The translations under genes and the position numbers were made by a program. The notes beneath the pieces are model-generated. The model was not told the DNA's origin, searched no databases, and was given only the letters and a program-made list of their open reading frames with translations. A stretch of 64,000 nucleotides of DNA from Clostridiales bacterium (GTDB lineage: Bacteria; Bacillota; Clostridia; Oscillospirales; Oscillospiraceae): NCBI GenBank assembly GCA_020859945.1, contig JAJBVG010000019.1, forward strand, positions 20,541 to 84,540. The letters are read 5' to 3'. Position 1 is the first letter of the stretch. Every line of letters starts with the position of its first letter. Positions 1 to 11,091 of the stretch are shown in pieces.

Positions 1-861
1 AACGGTGAAGCCAAGCGCTTGCAGTCTGCGCACCGTGACCTCCCGCGTGGCGGCCACCTTCGCGCAGTTCTCCCGGAACCAGGCCCGGTCCTGCACCGCC
101 GCCGTGCCGCCCGCGATGGCCAGCCGGTCCAGGGTGTAGGAGTTGATGGAGTTCTTGACGCAGTTGACTGCCTGAATCAGATTCTCACTGCCAAAGGCGA
201 AGCCCACCCGCAGACCCGCCAGAGAGCGGGACTTGGACATAGTCTGCACCACCAGCAGGTTGGGGTACTCCTCCAGCAGCGGCAGGGCGGAGGCGCCGCC
301 GAAATCCACATAGGCTTCGTCCACGATGACCACCACGTCCGGGCTGCCCTCCAGCACCCGGCGCAGCTCGCTCTGGGGCAGCTCGATGCCGGTGGGGGCG
401 TTGGGGTTGGTGATGACAACGCCGTTGTTGCCGCCGATGAGCCCCTCCACCGGCATGGTGAAGTCGTCGTTCAGGGGGACGATTTTGCAGTTGATACCAA
501 ACATCTCCGCGTAGACCGGGTAAAAGCTATAGGTGATGTCCGGGAAGGCGACGGTGTCGCCCACGCCGAAAAACGCCTGAAACGCAAACGCCAGCACTTC
601 GTCAGAGCCGTTGCCCACAAAAATTTGGCTCTCTTTCAGGCCGTAGGCCTCCGCCAGCGCAGCGCGCAGGGCGGTCCCCTCCGGGTCGGAGTAAAGCCGC
701 AGGCTCTCGTTGGTGTTCTCCCGAATGGCCTCCAGCGCCCTGGGCGAGGGGGGATAGGGGTTTTCGTTGGTGTTCAGCTTGATAAACTTCCGGTCCCTGG
801 GCTGCTCCCCCGGGGTGTAGGGGACCAGATTCTGGATACGACTGCTCCAAAATTCTTTCAT
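1..861 (-). CDS. hisC: Histidinol-phosphate aminotransferase (5' part, runs off the window)
   Basis: PLP-dependent fold-type I aminotransferase that converts imidazole-acetol phosphate to histidinol phosphate in histidine synthesis. The 287 codons in view start at the ATG whose complement is 859-861 and run without a stop to base 1, so about the last 70 residues of a usual 350-360 are outside. Family marks seen in order are an N-terminal IKLNTNENPYPPSP segment, VGNGSDEVLAF, ITNPNAPTG, VIVDEAYVDFGG, and the TMSKSRSLAGLRVGF stretch that carries the PLP-binding lysine. It lies 17 bases downstream of a DUF951 gene and probably shares its promoter at 1111-1139. No other histidine genes are in view, and family members can also act on aromatic amino acids, so the substrate is inferred. 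Confidence 0.9.
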   Translation of the reverse strand, partial: MKEFWSSRIQNLVPYTPGEQPRDRKFIKLNTNENPYPPSPRALEAIRENTNESLRLYSDPEGTALRAALAEAYGLKESQIFVGNGSDEVLAFAFQAFFGVGDTVAFPDITYSFYPVYAEMFGINCKIVPLNDDFTMPVEGLIGGNNGVVITNPNAPTGIELPQSELRRVLEGSPDVVVIVDEAYVDFGGASALPLLEEYPNLLVVQTMSKSRSLAGLRVGFAFGSENLIQAVNCVKNSINSYTLDRLAIAGGTAAVQDRAWFRENCAKVAATREVTVRRLQALGFTV

Positions 862-878
862 AGGATTTTGCCTCTCTC

Positions 879-1079
879 TCACGGTTTTTCCGCCGGTTGA
901 CCGGCGGGCAGGATCTTTTTCACGCTTTTTTCCGCCTTGCTGCGGGGAATCATCATCTCCCGGCCGCAGCCCTGGCAGCGCAGGCGGAAGTCCATGCCGA
1001 TGCGCAGCACCAGCCACTCCCGGCTGCCGCAGGGGTGCGGTTTTTTCATCAACAGTACATCGTTGACATGGATATCCAT
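879..1079 (-). CDS. DUF951 family small protein
   Basis: A 66-residue protein with the DUF951 layout: an MDIHVNDVLLMKKPHPCGS start, a DFRLRCQGCGREMMIPRS core, and a basic tail. The first Cys and the CQGC pair suggest metal or nucleic-acid binding, but no function is established for the family. An AAAGGAG ribosome site lies just before the ATG. It is the first gene of a probable two-gene unit with hisC. In many Firmicutes DUF951 genes lie near chromosome-partition or translation genes; that context is not seen here. Confidence 0.85.
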   Translation of the reverse strand: MDIHVNDVLLMKKPHPCGSREWLVLRIGMDFRLRCQGCGREMMIPRSKAEKSVKKILPAGQPAEKP

Positions 1080-1110
1080 AAAAGACGCTCCTTTGCTTTA
1101 ACTCGCTAAT

Positions 1111-1139
1111 ACGCTAACACAACGCAACCCGCCTGTCAA
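1111..1139 (-). promoter_or_regulatory. Sigma-A-like promoter for the DUF951-hisC unit
   Basis: On the minus strand a perfect TTGACA (complement of 1134-1139) is followed after 17 bp by TAGCGT (complement of 1111-1116), a weak -10. It lies about 35 bases before the DUF951 start codon. Confidence 0.55.
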
Positions 1140-1196
1140 GCACGAGTTTGGGATACCCCTATTGTTGCAGTTTTTCGGGCAAATGTCAATTCCTCG

Positions 1197-1225
1197 TTGC
1201 AATTCCATTCGGAATCGGCTATACT
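1197..1225 (+). promoter_or_regulatory. Sigma-A-like promoter for the murD operon
   Basis: TTGCAA at 1197-1202, a 17 bp spacer, and TATACT at 1220-1225, about 60 bases before the murD ATG. It is divergent from the DUF951-hisC promoter. Confidence 0.75.
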
Positions 1226-1283
1226 ATTTCTGTTGCGTTCTCGCAAATGAACTGTGCTTACCACGTTTGGGGAGGAACCTGAA

Positions 1284-2672
1284 ATGACCTTTGCGGAGTA
1301 TTTGACTTCCTTACAGAATAAAACCGTCGCCATCATCGGCATCGGCGTCAGCAATACCCCCTGGATCAAGCTGCTGCTGCGCCGGGGCATTTCTGTGACC
1401 GCCTGCGACCGGGCCACGAGAGAGAAATTTGGCAACGACGCCCTGCTGGACGAGCTGGAGGCCATGGGCGCGACGTTGAAGCTGGGGCCGGACTATCTGG
1501 ACGGGCTGGACCAGGACATCATCTTTCGGTCCCCCGGCATCCGCCCGGACATCCCCGCCTTTGAAGCGGCGAAGGCTCGCGGCAGCTTGGTGACCTCCGA
1601 GATGGAGGTATTTTTCCACGTCTGCCCCTGCAAGAAGATCGCCGTCACCGGCTCCGACGGCAAAACCACCACCACCACCATCATCGCCAAGGTGCTGGAG
1701 GCGGCTGGGTATACCGTCCACCTGGGAGGCAACATTGGCCGCCCGCTGCTGCCGGATACAGAGCAGATGCAGCCGGATGACATCGCCGTGTTGGAGCTGT
1801 CCTCCTTCCAGCTGTTGACCATGGACGCCAGCCCGGACATCGCCGTGGTCACCAACCTGGCCCCCAACCACCTGGACATCCACAAGGGCATGGAGGAGTA
1901 TGTGGCGGCCAAGAAAAACATCTTCCGTTACCAGACCGCCCAACAAAAGGTGGTGCTGAACCGTGACAACGCCATCACCAACGGCTTTGCGGCCGAGGCC
2001 CCCGGCCAGGTGACGCTGTTTTCCCGTCAGAACCCTCTGGATGAGGGCGTGGTGCTGGAGGACGGCGTGATTTGCGTCAAAAAGGCAGGGGAGACCCGGC
2101 AGGTGCTTCCCGTGAAAGACATCCTCATCCCCGGCGTCCACAATGTAGAGAACTACATGGCGGCTGTGGCCGCGCTGGACGGTCTGGTGGAGGACGAGGT
2201 GTTCCGCCGGTTCGCCGCCAGCTTCGGCGGGGTGGAGCACCGCATCGAGCTGGTGCGGGTGCGGAACGGCGTGAAGTATTACAACGACTCCATCGCCTCC
2301 AGCCCCAGCCGCACCATCGCCGGGCTGCGCTCCTTCCACCAGAAGGTGATTCTGATTGCCGGAGGCTACGACAAACACATCCCCTACGACGTGCTCGGCC
2401 CCGACTTGGTGGCCCACGTCAAGCAGTTGGTGCTCACCGGCGCCACCGCCGGGAAAATCCGAGCGGCGGCGGAAAACGCCCCCGGCTACGACCCGGCGCA
2501 GTTGCCCATCTGCGAGACAGAGAATCTGGCCGCCGCTGTCCAAAAGGCGGCAGAACTGGCCCAGCCGGGGGACATCGTGATTTTGTCCCCGGCCAGCGCC
2601 TCCTTTGACCAGTTTAAGAACTTTATGGAGCGGGGCAACGTGTTTAAGCAGCTGGTGAATGAGCTGCCGTAA
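1284..2672 (+). CDS. murD: UDP-N-acetylmuramoyl-L-alanine--D-glutamate ligase
   Basis: Cytoplasmic ATP-dependent Mur ligase that adds D-glutamate to UDP-MurNAc-L-Ala in peptidoglycan precursor synthesis. The 462 residues contain an N-terminal Rossmann-like UDP-binding region (VAIIGIGVSN), the ATP-binding TGSDGKTTTT loop near residue 120, LELSSFQL, TNLAPNHLDIH, a YYNDSIASSPSRT segment and a C-terminal LSPASASFDQF motif. The ATG at 1284 is chosen because GGGGAGGA lies about 7 bases before it; an upstream GTG at 1254 has no such site. The stop codon overlaps the ribosome site of the next gene, so the following peptidases are probably co-transcribed. The usual cluster partners mraY, ftsW and murG are absent, so murD is detached from the division cluster here. 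Confidence 0.96.
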   Translation: MTFAEYLTSLQNKTVAIIGIGVSNTPWIKLLLRRGISVTACDRATREKFGNDALLDELEAMGATLKLGPDYLDGLDQDIIFRSPGIRPDIPAFEAAKARGSLVTSEMEVFFHVCPCKKIAVTGSDGKTTTTTIIAKVLEAAGYTVHLGGNIGRPLLPDTEQMQPDDIAVLELSSFQLLTMDASPDIAVVTNLAPNHLDIHKGMEEYVAAKKNIFRYQTAQQKVVLNRDNAITNGFAAEAPGQVTLFSRQNPLDEGVVLEDGVICVKKAGETRQVLPVKDILIPGVHNVENYMAAVAALDGLVEDEVFRRFAASFGGVEHRIELVRVRNGVKYYNDSIASSPSRTIAGLRSFHQKVILIAGGYDKHIPYDVLGPDLVAHVKQLVLTGATAGKIRAAAENAPGYDPAQLPICETENLAAAVQKAAELAQPGDIVILSPASASFDQFKNFMERGNVFKQLVNELP

Positions 2673-2684
2673 GGAGGGACCTTT

Positions 2685-3713
2685 TTGACCGCGTTTGAAC
2701 AACTGGCCCGCCTGACCCAATCCCCCGGCCCCACCGGGTTCGAGGGGACGGCGGCAAAGACCGCCGCAGAGCTGCTTCGCCCGCTGGCGGATGAGGTCTG
2801 GACAGACACCATGGGCAGCGTCCTGGGCGTGAAGCGCTGCGGCAAAGCCGGAGCGAAAAAAATCCTGCTGGACGCCCATCTGGACGAGGTGGGGCTGATC
2901 ATCACCGGCTACGAGCGGGGCTATCTGCGCTTTTCCACCTTGGGGGGCATCGACCCCCGCATTTTGCCCAACCGGGAGGTCACGGTGCTGACCGTGCCGC
3001 CCCTGACCGGCATCGTCGCGGGAGCGCTGCCGGAGGACGGCGACAAGGCGGCGGTTCTGTCCGACCTGCGCATCGACGTGGGACTGACCCAGCAGGAGGC
3101 CCAGGCCCGCATCCCGGTGGGGACGCCGGTGGCCTATCGGGAGGACACCTTTCGTATGGGCGAAACCCGCGTGGCCGGAAAATCTCTGGACGACCGCTCC
3201 TGTTTTTATCTCTTGCTGCGGACGTTGGAGCTGCTTCAAGAGCGGGAGATGGACGTGGATGTCTACGTCCTCGGCTCCGTCGGCGAAGAAGTGGACAGCC
3301 GGGGCGCTGTGACCGCGACCTATGGCGTCGCGCCGGACTGCGCCGTGGCGGTAGACGTGACCTTTGGCAGCAGCGCCGACTGCTCCGGGGATGAGTGCTT
3401 CTCGCTGGGGAGCGGCCCGGTCATCGGCGTGGGGCCGAACATCGCTCAGTGGATGTTCCGGCGGATGAAAGCAAAAGCCGAAGCGGAGAAGATTCCCTAC
3501 TCCGTGGAGGTCATGGCCGGTTCCACCGGCACCAACGGGTGGGACATCCAAATCCTGCGGGAGGGCATCCCCACCGCCATCCTCAGCCTCCCTCTGCGGT
3601 ATATGCACACGCCGCTGGAGGTCATCGACCTGGGTGACGTGGAACAGTGCGCCCGGCTGCTGGCGGCCTTCGTAGAGCGCATCGGAGAGGAGGCGCTGTC
3701 ATGCGGGAACTGA
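2685..3713 (+). CDS. M42 family metallo-aminopeptidase, copy 1
   Basis: A cytosolic co-catalytic zinc aminopeptidase of the M42 (glutamyl aminopeptidase/TET/FrvX) family, 342 residues. All expected ligands are visible: the HLDE motif near residue 65, the bridging Asp in SLDDRS near 168, the GEE pair (catalytic Glu plus ligand) near 199, an Asp in VAVDVT, and a late His in YMHTPLE near 307. It starts with TTG at 2685, 7 bases after an AAGGAGG that overlaps the murD stop. It overlaps the next paralogue by 13 bases. M42 enzymes usually form dodecameric TET particles that trim peptides. Substrate preference cannot be read from the sequence. Confidence 0.9.
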   Translation: MTAFEQLARLTQSPGPTGFEGTAAKTAAELLRPLADEVWTDTMGSVLGVKRCGKAGAKKILLDAHLDEVGLIITGYERGYLRFSTLGGIDPRILPNREVTVLTVPPLTGIVAGALPEDGDKAAVLSDLRIDVGLTQQEAQARIPVGTPVAYREDTFRMGETRVAGKSLDDRSCFYLLLRTLELLQEREMDVDVYVLGSVGEEVDSRGAVTATYGVAPDCAVAVDVTFGSSADCSGDECFSLGSGPVIGVGPNIAQWMFRRMKAKAEAEKIPYSVEVMAGSTGTNGWDIQILREGIPTAILSLPLRYMHTPLEVIDLGDVEQCARLLAAFVERIGEEALSCGN

Positions 3714-4732
3714 GCAAGGCGCTGTGCGCCTGTTCCGGCGTGTCCAGCCGAGAGGACGAGGTGCGTGCGCTTATCCAAGCCCAGGCGGAACCTTATGCAG
3801 ACAGCCTACGGGTGGATAATCTGGGCAACCTAATCGTGTTCAAGCATGGTCGGAAGTCCACGGGAAAACGGGTGTTGCTGGACGCGCACATGGACGAAAC
3901 AGGTGTAATGGCTTCTGGCTTTACAGATGATGGAGCCATCCGGTTCCAGACCGTGGGGCCGGTGGACCGCCGAACGCTCATCGGCAAGCGGGTCTACCTG
4001 GGCGAAAGCCGCATCCCCGGCGTTATCGGCATGAAACCCATTCATTTGACCACAAAATCGGAACGAAACGTCGTTCCAAGGCTGAAAGAACTCTATATCG
4101 ACATCGGCGCGAAGGACAAGGCGGCGGCGAAGGCGCAGCTCTCATTGGGAGAGGTAGGCGTATTTGCCTCCGAGTTCACCTCATTTGGAACGAAAAAGTT
4201 ATGTAAAGGAAAAGCACTTAACAGCAGGATTTCCTGCGCCGTATTGCTGAAATTGCTCCGGGAGGAACTGCCGGCGGACTGCACCTTCGTCTTTGCCGCC
4301 CAGGAGCTGGTGGGGACGCGGGGGGCCTTTGGCGCGGCCTTTGCGGAGAAGCCGGACATCGTCCTCTGTTTGGACGGCGTGGCGGCGGAGGATGGCCCGG
4401 AGCGGACTGAGGACAAGGTGGGTGTCATTCTTGGTCAGGGCGTGGTGTTGCCGGTGGCGGACCGGTTCACGATTTACGACCGGGTGCTGTTCCTGCGGTT
4501 GCGGGAACTGGCGGAGCGCGAAAACATCCCCTGGCAGTTGAAGGCGGCGGACGGCGGACAGTCGGACGCCCGCAGCTACCAGCGCAGCCGGTGTGGAGCG
4601 CAGGTGGCGGGACTGGCCCTCCCGGTGCGGTATCTACACTGCCCCACTGAGGTGGCCAGCCTGGAGGACGCGGAGGGAATGCTGCGGCTGACCCGTTCCT
4701 TTTTACAGTCACTGGAGGAGGAAGAGCAATGA
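3701..4732 (+). CDS. M42 family peptidase paralogue with altered metal site, copy 2
   Basis: A 343-residue M42 homologue, translationally coupled to the genes on both sides (13-base overlap before, 4-base ATGA overlap after). The first metal motif is intact (DAHMDE near residue 62) and the late His is present (RYLHCPTE). The bridging-Asp motif, LDDR in copies 1 and 3, reads LNSR here near residue 172. The EE pair, QEEVGTRGA in copy 3, reads QELVGTRGA near residue 202, so the metal-binding Glu is Leu. Two ligands of the dinuclear centre therefore appear lost. By homology it may be an inactive partner in a mixed M42 particle, or use a single metal. Parts of 4020-4250 have visibly lower GC than the neighbours. 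Confidence 0.85.
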   Translation: MRELSKALCACSGVSSREDEVRALIQAQAEPYADSLRVDNLGNLIVFKHGRKSTGKRVLLDAHMDETGVMASGFTDDGAIRFQTVGPVDRRTLIGKRVYLGESRIPGVIGMKPIHLTTKSERNVVPRLKELYIDIGAKDKAAAKAQLSLGEVGVFASEFTSFGTKKLCKGKALNSRISCAVLLKLLREELPADCTFVFAAQELVGTRGAFGAAFAEKPDIVLCLDGVAAEDGPERTEDKVGVILGQGVVLPVADRFTIYDRVLFLRLRELAERENIPWQLKAADGGQSDARSYQRSRCGAQVAGLALPVRYLHCPTEVASLEDAEGMLRLTRSFLQSLEEEEQ

Positions 4733-5721
4733 CAGATTTGAACCTGCTGGAGCGGCTGACCCGCGCCTTTGGCGTCTCCGGGGACGAAGGGGAAATCCGT
4801 GACCTCATCCGCCGGGAGGCGGAGGGGTATGCCGACGATATCACCGTTGACCCCATGGGCAACCTGCTCGTCCACCGGGCGGGGCCGGGGCCGAAGGTGC
4901 TGCTGGTTGCCCACATGGACAGCGTGGGGGTCATGGTCACCCACTGCGAAAAGGAGGGGGTACTGCGCTTTGCCCCGGTGGGCGGGCTGGACCCGGCCAC
5001 GCTGCTGCAAGCGCCGGTGCGCTTCAAAAACGGTCTGCGGGGCCTTATTTCCTGTGACGACAACAAGCTGGGCAAGGAGTTGAAATGCGCCGACCTGTTC
5101 CTGGATATCGGCGCGAAGGACAAGGCCGAGGCGGAAACGCTGGTGTCCCCGGGGGACACCGCCGCATACGACGCGCCCTTCTTCCAGGCGGGGAACCGCA
5201 TTGTCTCCCCCTACCTGGACGACCGGGCGGGGTGCGGCACGCTGCTGGCCGTTCTCCGCGCTCTGGGCGAGCGGAAAAACGACCTGTACTTTGCCTTCAC
5301 CACCCAGGAGGAGGTTGGCACCCGGGGCGCAGGGCCTGCCGGGTTCGCCGTCCGGCCCGATTACGTCATCGTGGTGGACGTGACCTGCCCCGACGACATC
5401 CCCGGCGCACTCCACGAGGGGACAACCGCCCTGGGTAAGGGCGCGGCAGTGAAGGTGATGGACCACAGCGTCATCTGCCACCCGGAGATGGTGGAGCGGC
5501 TGTGCCGTTTGGCCAAAGAAAAGAATATCCCCGCCCAGCGGGACGTGCTGACCTGCGGCGGGACCGACGGCGGCCCCATCAGCCGCAGTCGCACCGGAGT
5601 CAAAACGGGCGGCGTGTCCATCCCCTGCCGCTATACCCACGCCCCCACGGAACTGATGGATTTGGATGATTTTTCCGCCTGCGTGGACCTGATTACCGCT
5701 TTTTGTGAAAGTGAGCTGTAA
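4729..5721 (+). CDS. M42 family metallo-aminopeptidase, copy 3
   Basis: A 330-residue M42 aminopeptidase with a complete metal site: AHMDSVG, YLDDRAG, TTQEEVGTRGAG, VVDVTCP and RYTHAPTE. It starts at the ATG inside the ATGA overlap with copy 2 and ends 3 bases before the next gene, so it belongs to the murD transcription unit. It shares more local identity with copy 2 (for example the DIGAKDKA segment) than copy 1 does, which suggests the last two arose by the more recent duplication. It probably acts in cytosolic peptide turnover, perhaps in a hetero-oligomer with its neighbours. Confidence 0.9.
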   Translation: MTDLNLLERLTRAFGVSGDEGEIRDLIRREAEGYADDITVDPMGNLLVHRAGPGPKVLLVAHMDSVGVMVTHCEKEGVLRFAPVGGLDPATLLQAPVRFKNGLRGLISCDDNKLGKELKCADLFLDIGAKDKAEAETLVSPGDTAAYDAPFFQAGNRIVSPYLDDRAGCGTLLAVLRALGERKNDLYFAFTTQEEVGTRGAGPAGFAVRPDYVIVVDVTCPDDIPGALHEGTTALGKGAAVKVMDHSVICHPEMVERLCRLAKEKNIPAQRDVLTCGGTDGGPISRSRTGVKTGGVSIPCRYTHAPTELMDLDDFSACVDLITAFCESEL

Positions 5722-5724
5722 ACC

Positions 5725-6993
5725 ATGAACAACGAAAACCCACTGGGCATCTCGGACCGGGTGCGTGACCTGGCCCGGCAAGCCCAGCAGGACATCATCG
5801 CTCAATTTGCGCGCATTGACGAAATCGCAGAGTATAACACCCAAAAGGTACTCTCCGCGTTCCAGACCCACCGGGTGGCGGAGAGCTACTTTGCCGGGAC
5901 CACCGGCTACGGCTACGACGACCAGGGCCGGGATGAGTTGGATAAAATTTACGCGGATATTTTCGGCACCGAGGACGCACTGGTGCGCATCCAGTTCGTC
6001 AACGGCACCCACGCCATCGCCTCCGCCCTCTATGGGGCCTTGAAACCCGGCGATATTCTCGTCAGTGCGGTGGGCGCGCCCTACGACACCCTTTTGGGGG
6101 TCATCGGCGTCACCGGTGAGGAGCCGGGCAGCCTGAAAAGCTACGGCATCGGCTACCGACAGGTGGACATCACCCCCGACGACCAGCCGGACCGGGCGGG
6201 TCTGGCTCAGGCCGTGCGGGAGCCGGGTGTGAAGGCGGTGCTCATTCAGCGCAGCAAAGGCTATTCCACCCGCGCCACCTTGTCCGTGGCGGAAATTGGG
6301 GAATTGATTGACATTGTACGCCAGAACAACCCGGACGCCGCGGTCATCGTGGACAACTGCTATGGCGAGTTTGTAGAGACCACGGAACCCAGCCAGGTAG
6401 GGGCGGACCTCATCGTGGGCAGCCTCATCAAAAACCCCGGCGGCGGTCTGGCTCCCACCGGCGGCTATATCGCCGGGCGGCACGACCTGGTGGAGGCGGC
6501 GGCCATGCGGCTGACCGTCCCCGGCATTGGCCGGGAATGCGGCAGCACGTTGGGCAACAACCGCGCCCTGTATCAGGGGCTGTTCCTGGCCCCCCACACG
6601 GTTGCTCAGGCGGTGAAAACCGCCGTCTTTGGGGCCAGGATGATGGAGTTGATGGGCTACGACACGGAACCCACCTCCCAGCAGACCCGCCACGACATCA
6701 TTCAGATGGTGTCCCTGCATACGCCGGAGGCGGTGGAACGGTTCTGCCGGGGCATCCAGTCCGGCTCTCCGGTGGACAGCTTCGTGACTCCCATCCCCTG
6801 GGATATGCCTGGCTACGACTGCCCTGTCATCATGGCGGCAGGGGCGTTCATCCAGGGGGCCTCCATCGAGCTTTCCGCAGACGCGCCCATGCGTCCGCCC
6901 TACACGGTCTATCTGCAAGGGGGGCTGACCTACCCCTCCGGCAAGACCGGCATCATGCTGGCGGCGGAGGAATTGTTGAAAGCGGAGCAGTAA
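5725..6993 (+). CDS. Methionine gamma-lyase family protein (aluminum-resistance family)
   Basis: A PLP-dependent fold-type I enzyme of the Met_gamma_lyase/aluminum-resistance family, 422 residues. Marks seen are a GYGYDDQGRDELD segment, VNGTHAIASAL, the VIVDNCYGEF segment with the PLP-facing Asp, SLIKNPGGGLAPTGGY with the likely Schiff-base lysine near residue 236, and a C-terminal YLQGGLTYPSGKTGIMLA. Family members are usually annotated as cystathionine beta- or methionine gamma-lyase-like, but the substrate is generally untested. It starts 3 bases after the third M42 gene. Amino-acid release by the peptidases and side-chain cleavage here could be linked, but that is inference. Confidence 0.88.
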   Translation: MNNENPLGISDRVRDLARQAQQDIIAQFARIDEIAEYNTQKVLSAFQTHRVAESYFAGTTGYGYDDQGRDELDKIYADIFGTEDALVRIQFVNGTHAIASALYGALKPGDILVSAVGAPYDTLLGVIGVTGEEPGSLKSYGIGYRQVDITPDDQPDRAGLAQAVREPGVKAVLIQRSKGYSTRATLSVAEIGELIDIVRQNNPDAAVIVDNCYGEFVETTEPSQVGADLIVGSLIKNPGGGLAPTGGYIAGRHDLVEAAAMRLTVPGIGRECGSTLGNNRALYQGLFLAPHTVAQAVKTAVFGARMMELMGYDTEPTSQQTRHDIIQMVSLHTPEAVERFCRGIQSGSPVDSFVTPIPWDMPGYDCPVIMAAGAFIQGASIELSADAPMRPPYTVYLQGGLTYPSGKTGIMLAAEELLKAEQ

Positions 6994-7051
6994 GTTTTTT
7001 CGGCTATCTGCAAGCAAATACGCACATAGTTCTATTTCTTACCATCATATG

Positions 7052-7120
7052 TGTAGGGGCGGCCCTTGGCCGCCCGTAGAACCGCACTCTGAACGCGGGC
7101 GGCCACGGGCCGCCCCTACA
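7052..7120. repeat. GC-rich palindromic intergenic repeat, copy A
   Basis: A 69 bp element with 25-base inverted arms that begin TGTAGGGGCGGCCC and match at 24 of 25 positions, separated by a short loop. The same arms occur again at 23308-23377. It lies between the murD operon and yunB and could act as a terminator-like or attenuating hairpin. Confidence 0.85.
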
Positions 7121-7184
7121 GGTGTGTGGCAACAATGCACACGAACACGCCCTCCCGCATAAACTAAGCGAGGGGGTGGTGAGC

Positions 7185-10017
<2,833 letters not shown>

Positions 10018-10041
10018 GTTTGACGGATTGAGAATTGCCTC

Positions 10042-10070
10042 TTGCATAATCCGCCGCCGTTCGATATAAT
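10042..10070 (+). promoter_or_regulatory. Sigma-A-like promoter for nfnAB
   Basis: TTGCAT at 10042-10047, 17 bp, TATAAT at 10065-10070. About 150 bases of untranslated leader follow before nfnA; apart from short inverted stretches I see no known riboswitch in it. Confidence 0.75.
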
Positions 10071-10222
10071 AAAGAGTACGCACGCTGTTTTTTTGACGGT
10101 GTGCCCGGCGGTGGCTCTGCGGAGCGCCGTTTGAAAAAATTGTTATTCAGTCTGCAACGGAGGCTCCCAAAATTGCAGAGGGGATATATCGTACCATCGT
10201 ACCAATGAGGAGGAACTTGGAC

Positions 10223-11077
10223 ATGTATAAAATCGTGCGAAAAGAAGTGCTGAATCCTACCATCGCGCTTCTGGAGGTGGAGGCGCCTTTCGTGGCCCGG
10301 AAAGCGCAGCCCGGTCAGTTTATCATCCTGCGCATCGACGAAAAGGGCGAGCGGCTGCCCCTGACCATCGGCGGGTTTGACCGGGAGAAGGGAACTGTTA
10401 CTATTATCTTCCAGCTGGTGGGCCTGACTACCCGCGCCCTGGCCCAGCTGAATGAAGGCGACTACCTGCTGGACTTCGTCGGTCCTCTGGGCAAGCCCAC
10501 GGAGATGGAGGGCGTCAAGTCCGCCTGCGTCATCGGCGGCGGCCTGGGTACCGCCATCGCCTACCCGGTGGCCAAGGGCTTCCACGACGCCGGGGTGGAG
10601 ACCGATGTCATTGTCGGTTTCCGCAACAAGGATTTGGTCATCCTGGAGGACGACTTCAACAACGCCTGCGATAACTTCTACATTATGACCGACGACGGCT
10701 CCTATGGCGAGCACGGCTTCACCACCACCAAGGAGCAGCAGCTGCTGGAGAGTGGCAAGAAGTATGATGTTATCATCGCCATCGGCCCCGTCCCCATGAT
10801 GAAGTTCGTGGTCAAGACGGCGGAACCCTTCGGCGTCCCCTGCCGGGTCTCCCTGAACCCCATCATGATCGACGGCACCGGTATGTGCGGCGGCTGCCGG
10901 GTCAGCGTGGGCGGCAAGATGAAGTTCGCCTGCGTGGACGGCCCGGAGTTCGACGGCTACGCCGTGGACTTCGACGAACTGATGAACCGCAACGGCACCT
11001 ACCGGGAGCAGGAGGCTGAAATGGCCCGTGACCATATGTGCCGCTTTGAAAAGCTGGGCAAGGACCTGATTCAGTAA
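10223..11077 (+). CDS. nfnA: NfnA/SudB-type FAD- and [2Fe-2S]-containing reductase subunit
   Basis: A 284-residue cytosolic subunit related to PyrK and ferredoxin-NADP reductases, annotated in the family as sulfide/dihydroorotate dehydrogenase-like FAD/NAD-binding protein. Features are an N-terminal FAD domain (RLPLTIGGFDREKGT), an NAD-binding domain (CVIGGGLGTAIAYPVA), and a C-terminal cluster motif DGTGMCGGCRV with a further Cys 12 residues on. With NfnB it would form the NADH-dependent reduced ferredoxin:NADP oxidoreductase, which bifurcates electrons, or a close relative. The ATG at 10223 is preceded by GAGGAGGA; an ATG at 10205 lies before that site and is rejected. It is the first gene of a two-gene operon. 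Confidence 0.85.
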   Translation: MYKIVRKEVLNPTIALLEVEAPFVARKAQPGQFIILRIDEKGERLPLTIGGFDREKGTVTIIFQLVGLTTRALAQLNEGDYLLDFVGPLGKPTEMEGVKSACVIGGGLGTAIAYPVAKGFHDAGVETDVIVGFRNKDLVILEDDFNNACDNFYIMTDDGSYGEHGFTTTKEQQLLESGKKYDVIIAIGPVPMMKFVVKTAEPFGVPCRVSLNPIMIDGTGMCGGCRVSVGGKMKFACVDGPEFDGYAVDFDELMNRNGTYREQEAEMARDHMCRFEKLGKDLIQ

Positions 11078-11091
11078 GGAGGAAGAGAACA

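Noticed and set aside
1311..3608. Open frame of 765 codons on the minus strand opposite murD and the first M42 gene
   Set aside because: Shadow of two well-supported genes caused by GC bias.
4576..7017. Open frame of 813 codons on the minus strand
   Set aside because: Crosses three well-supported genes on the other strand and has no motif.
10071..10222. Riboswitch in the nfnAB leader
   Set aside because: About 150 bases with short inverted stretches, but no known aptamer core and no terminator.
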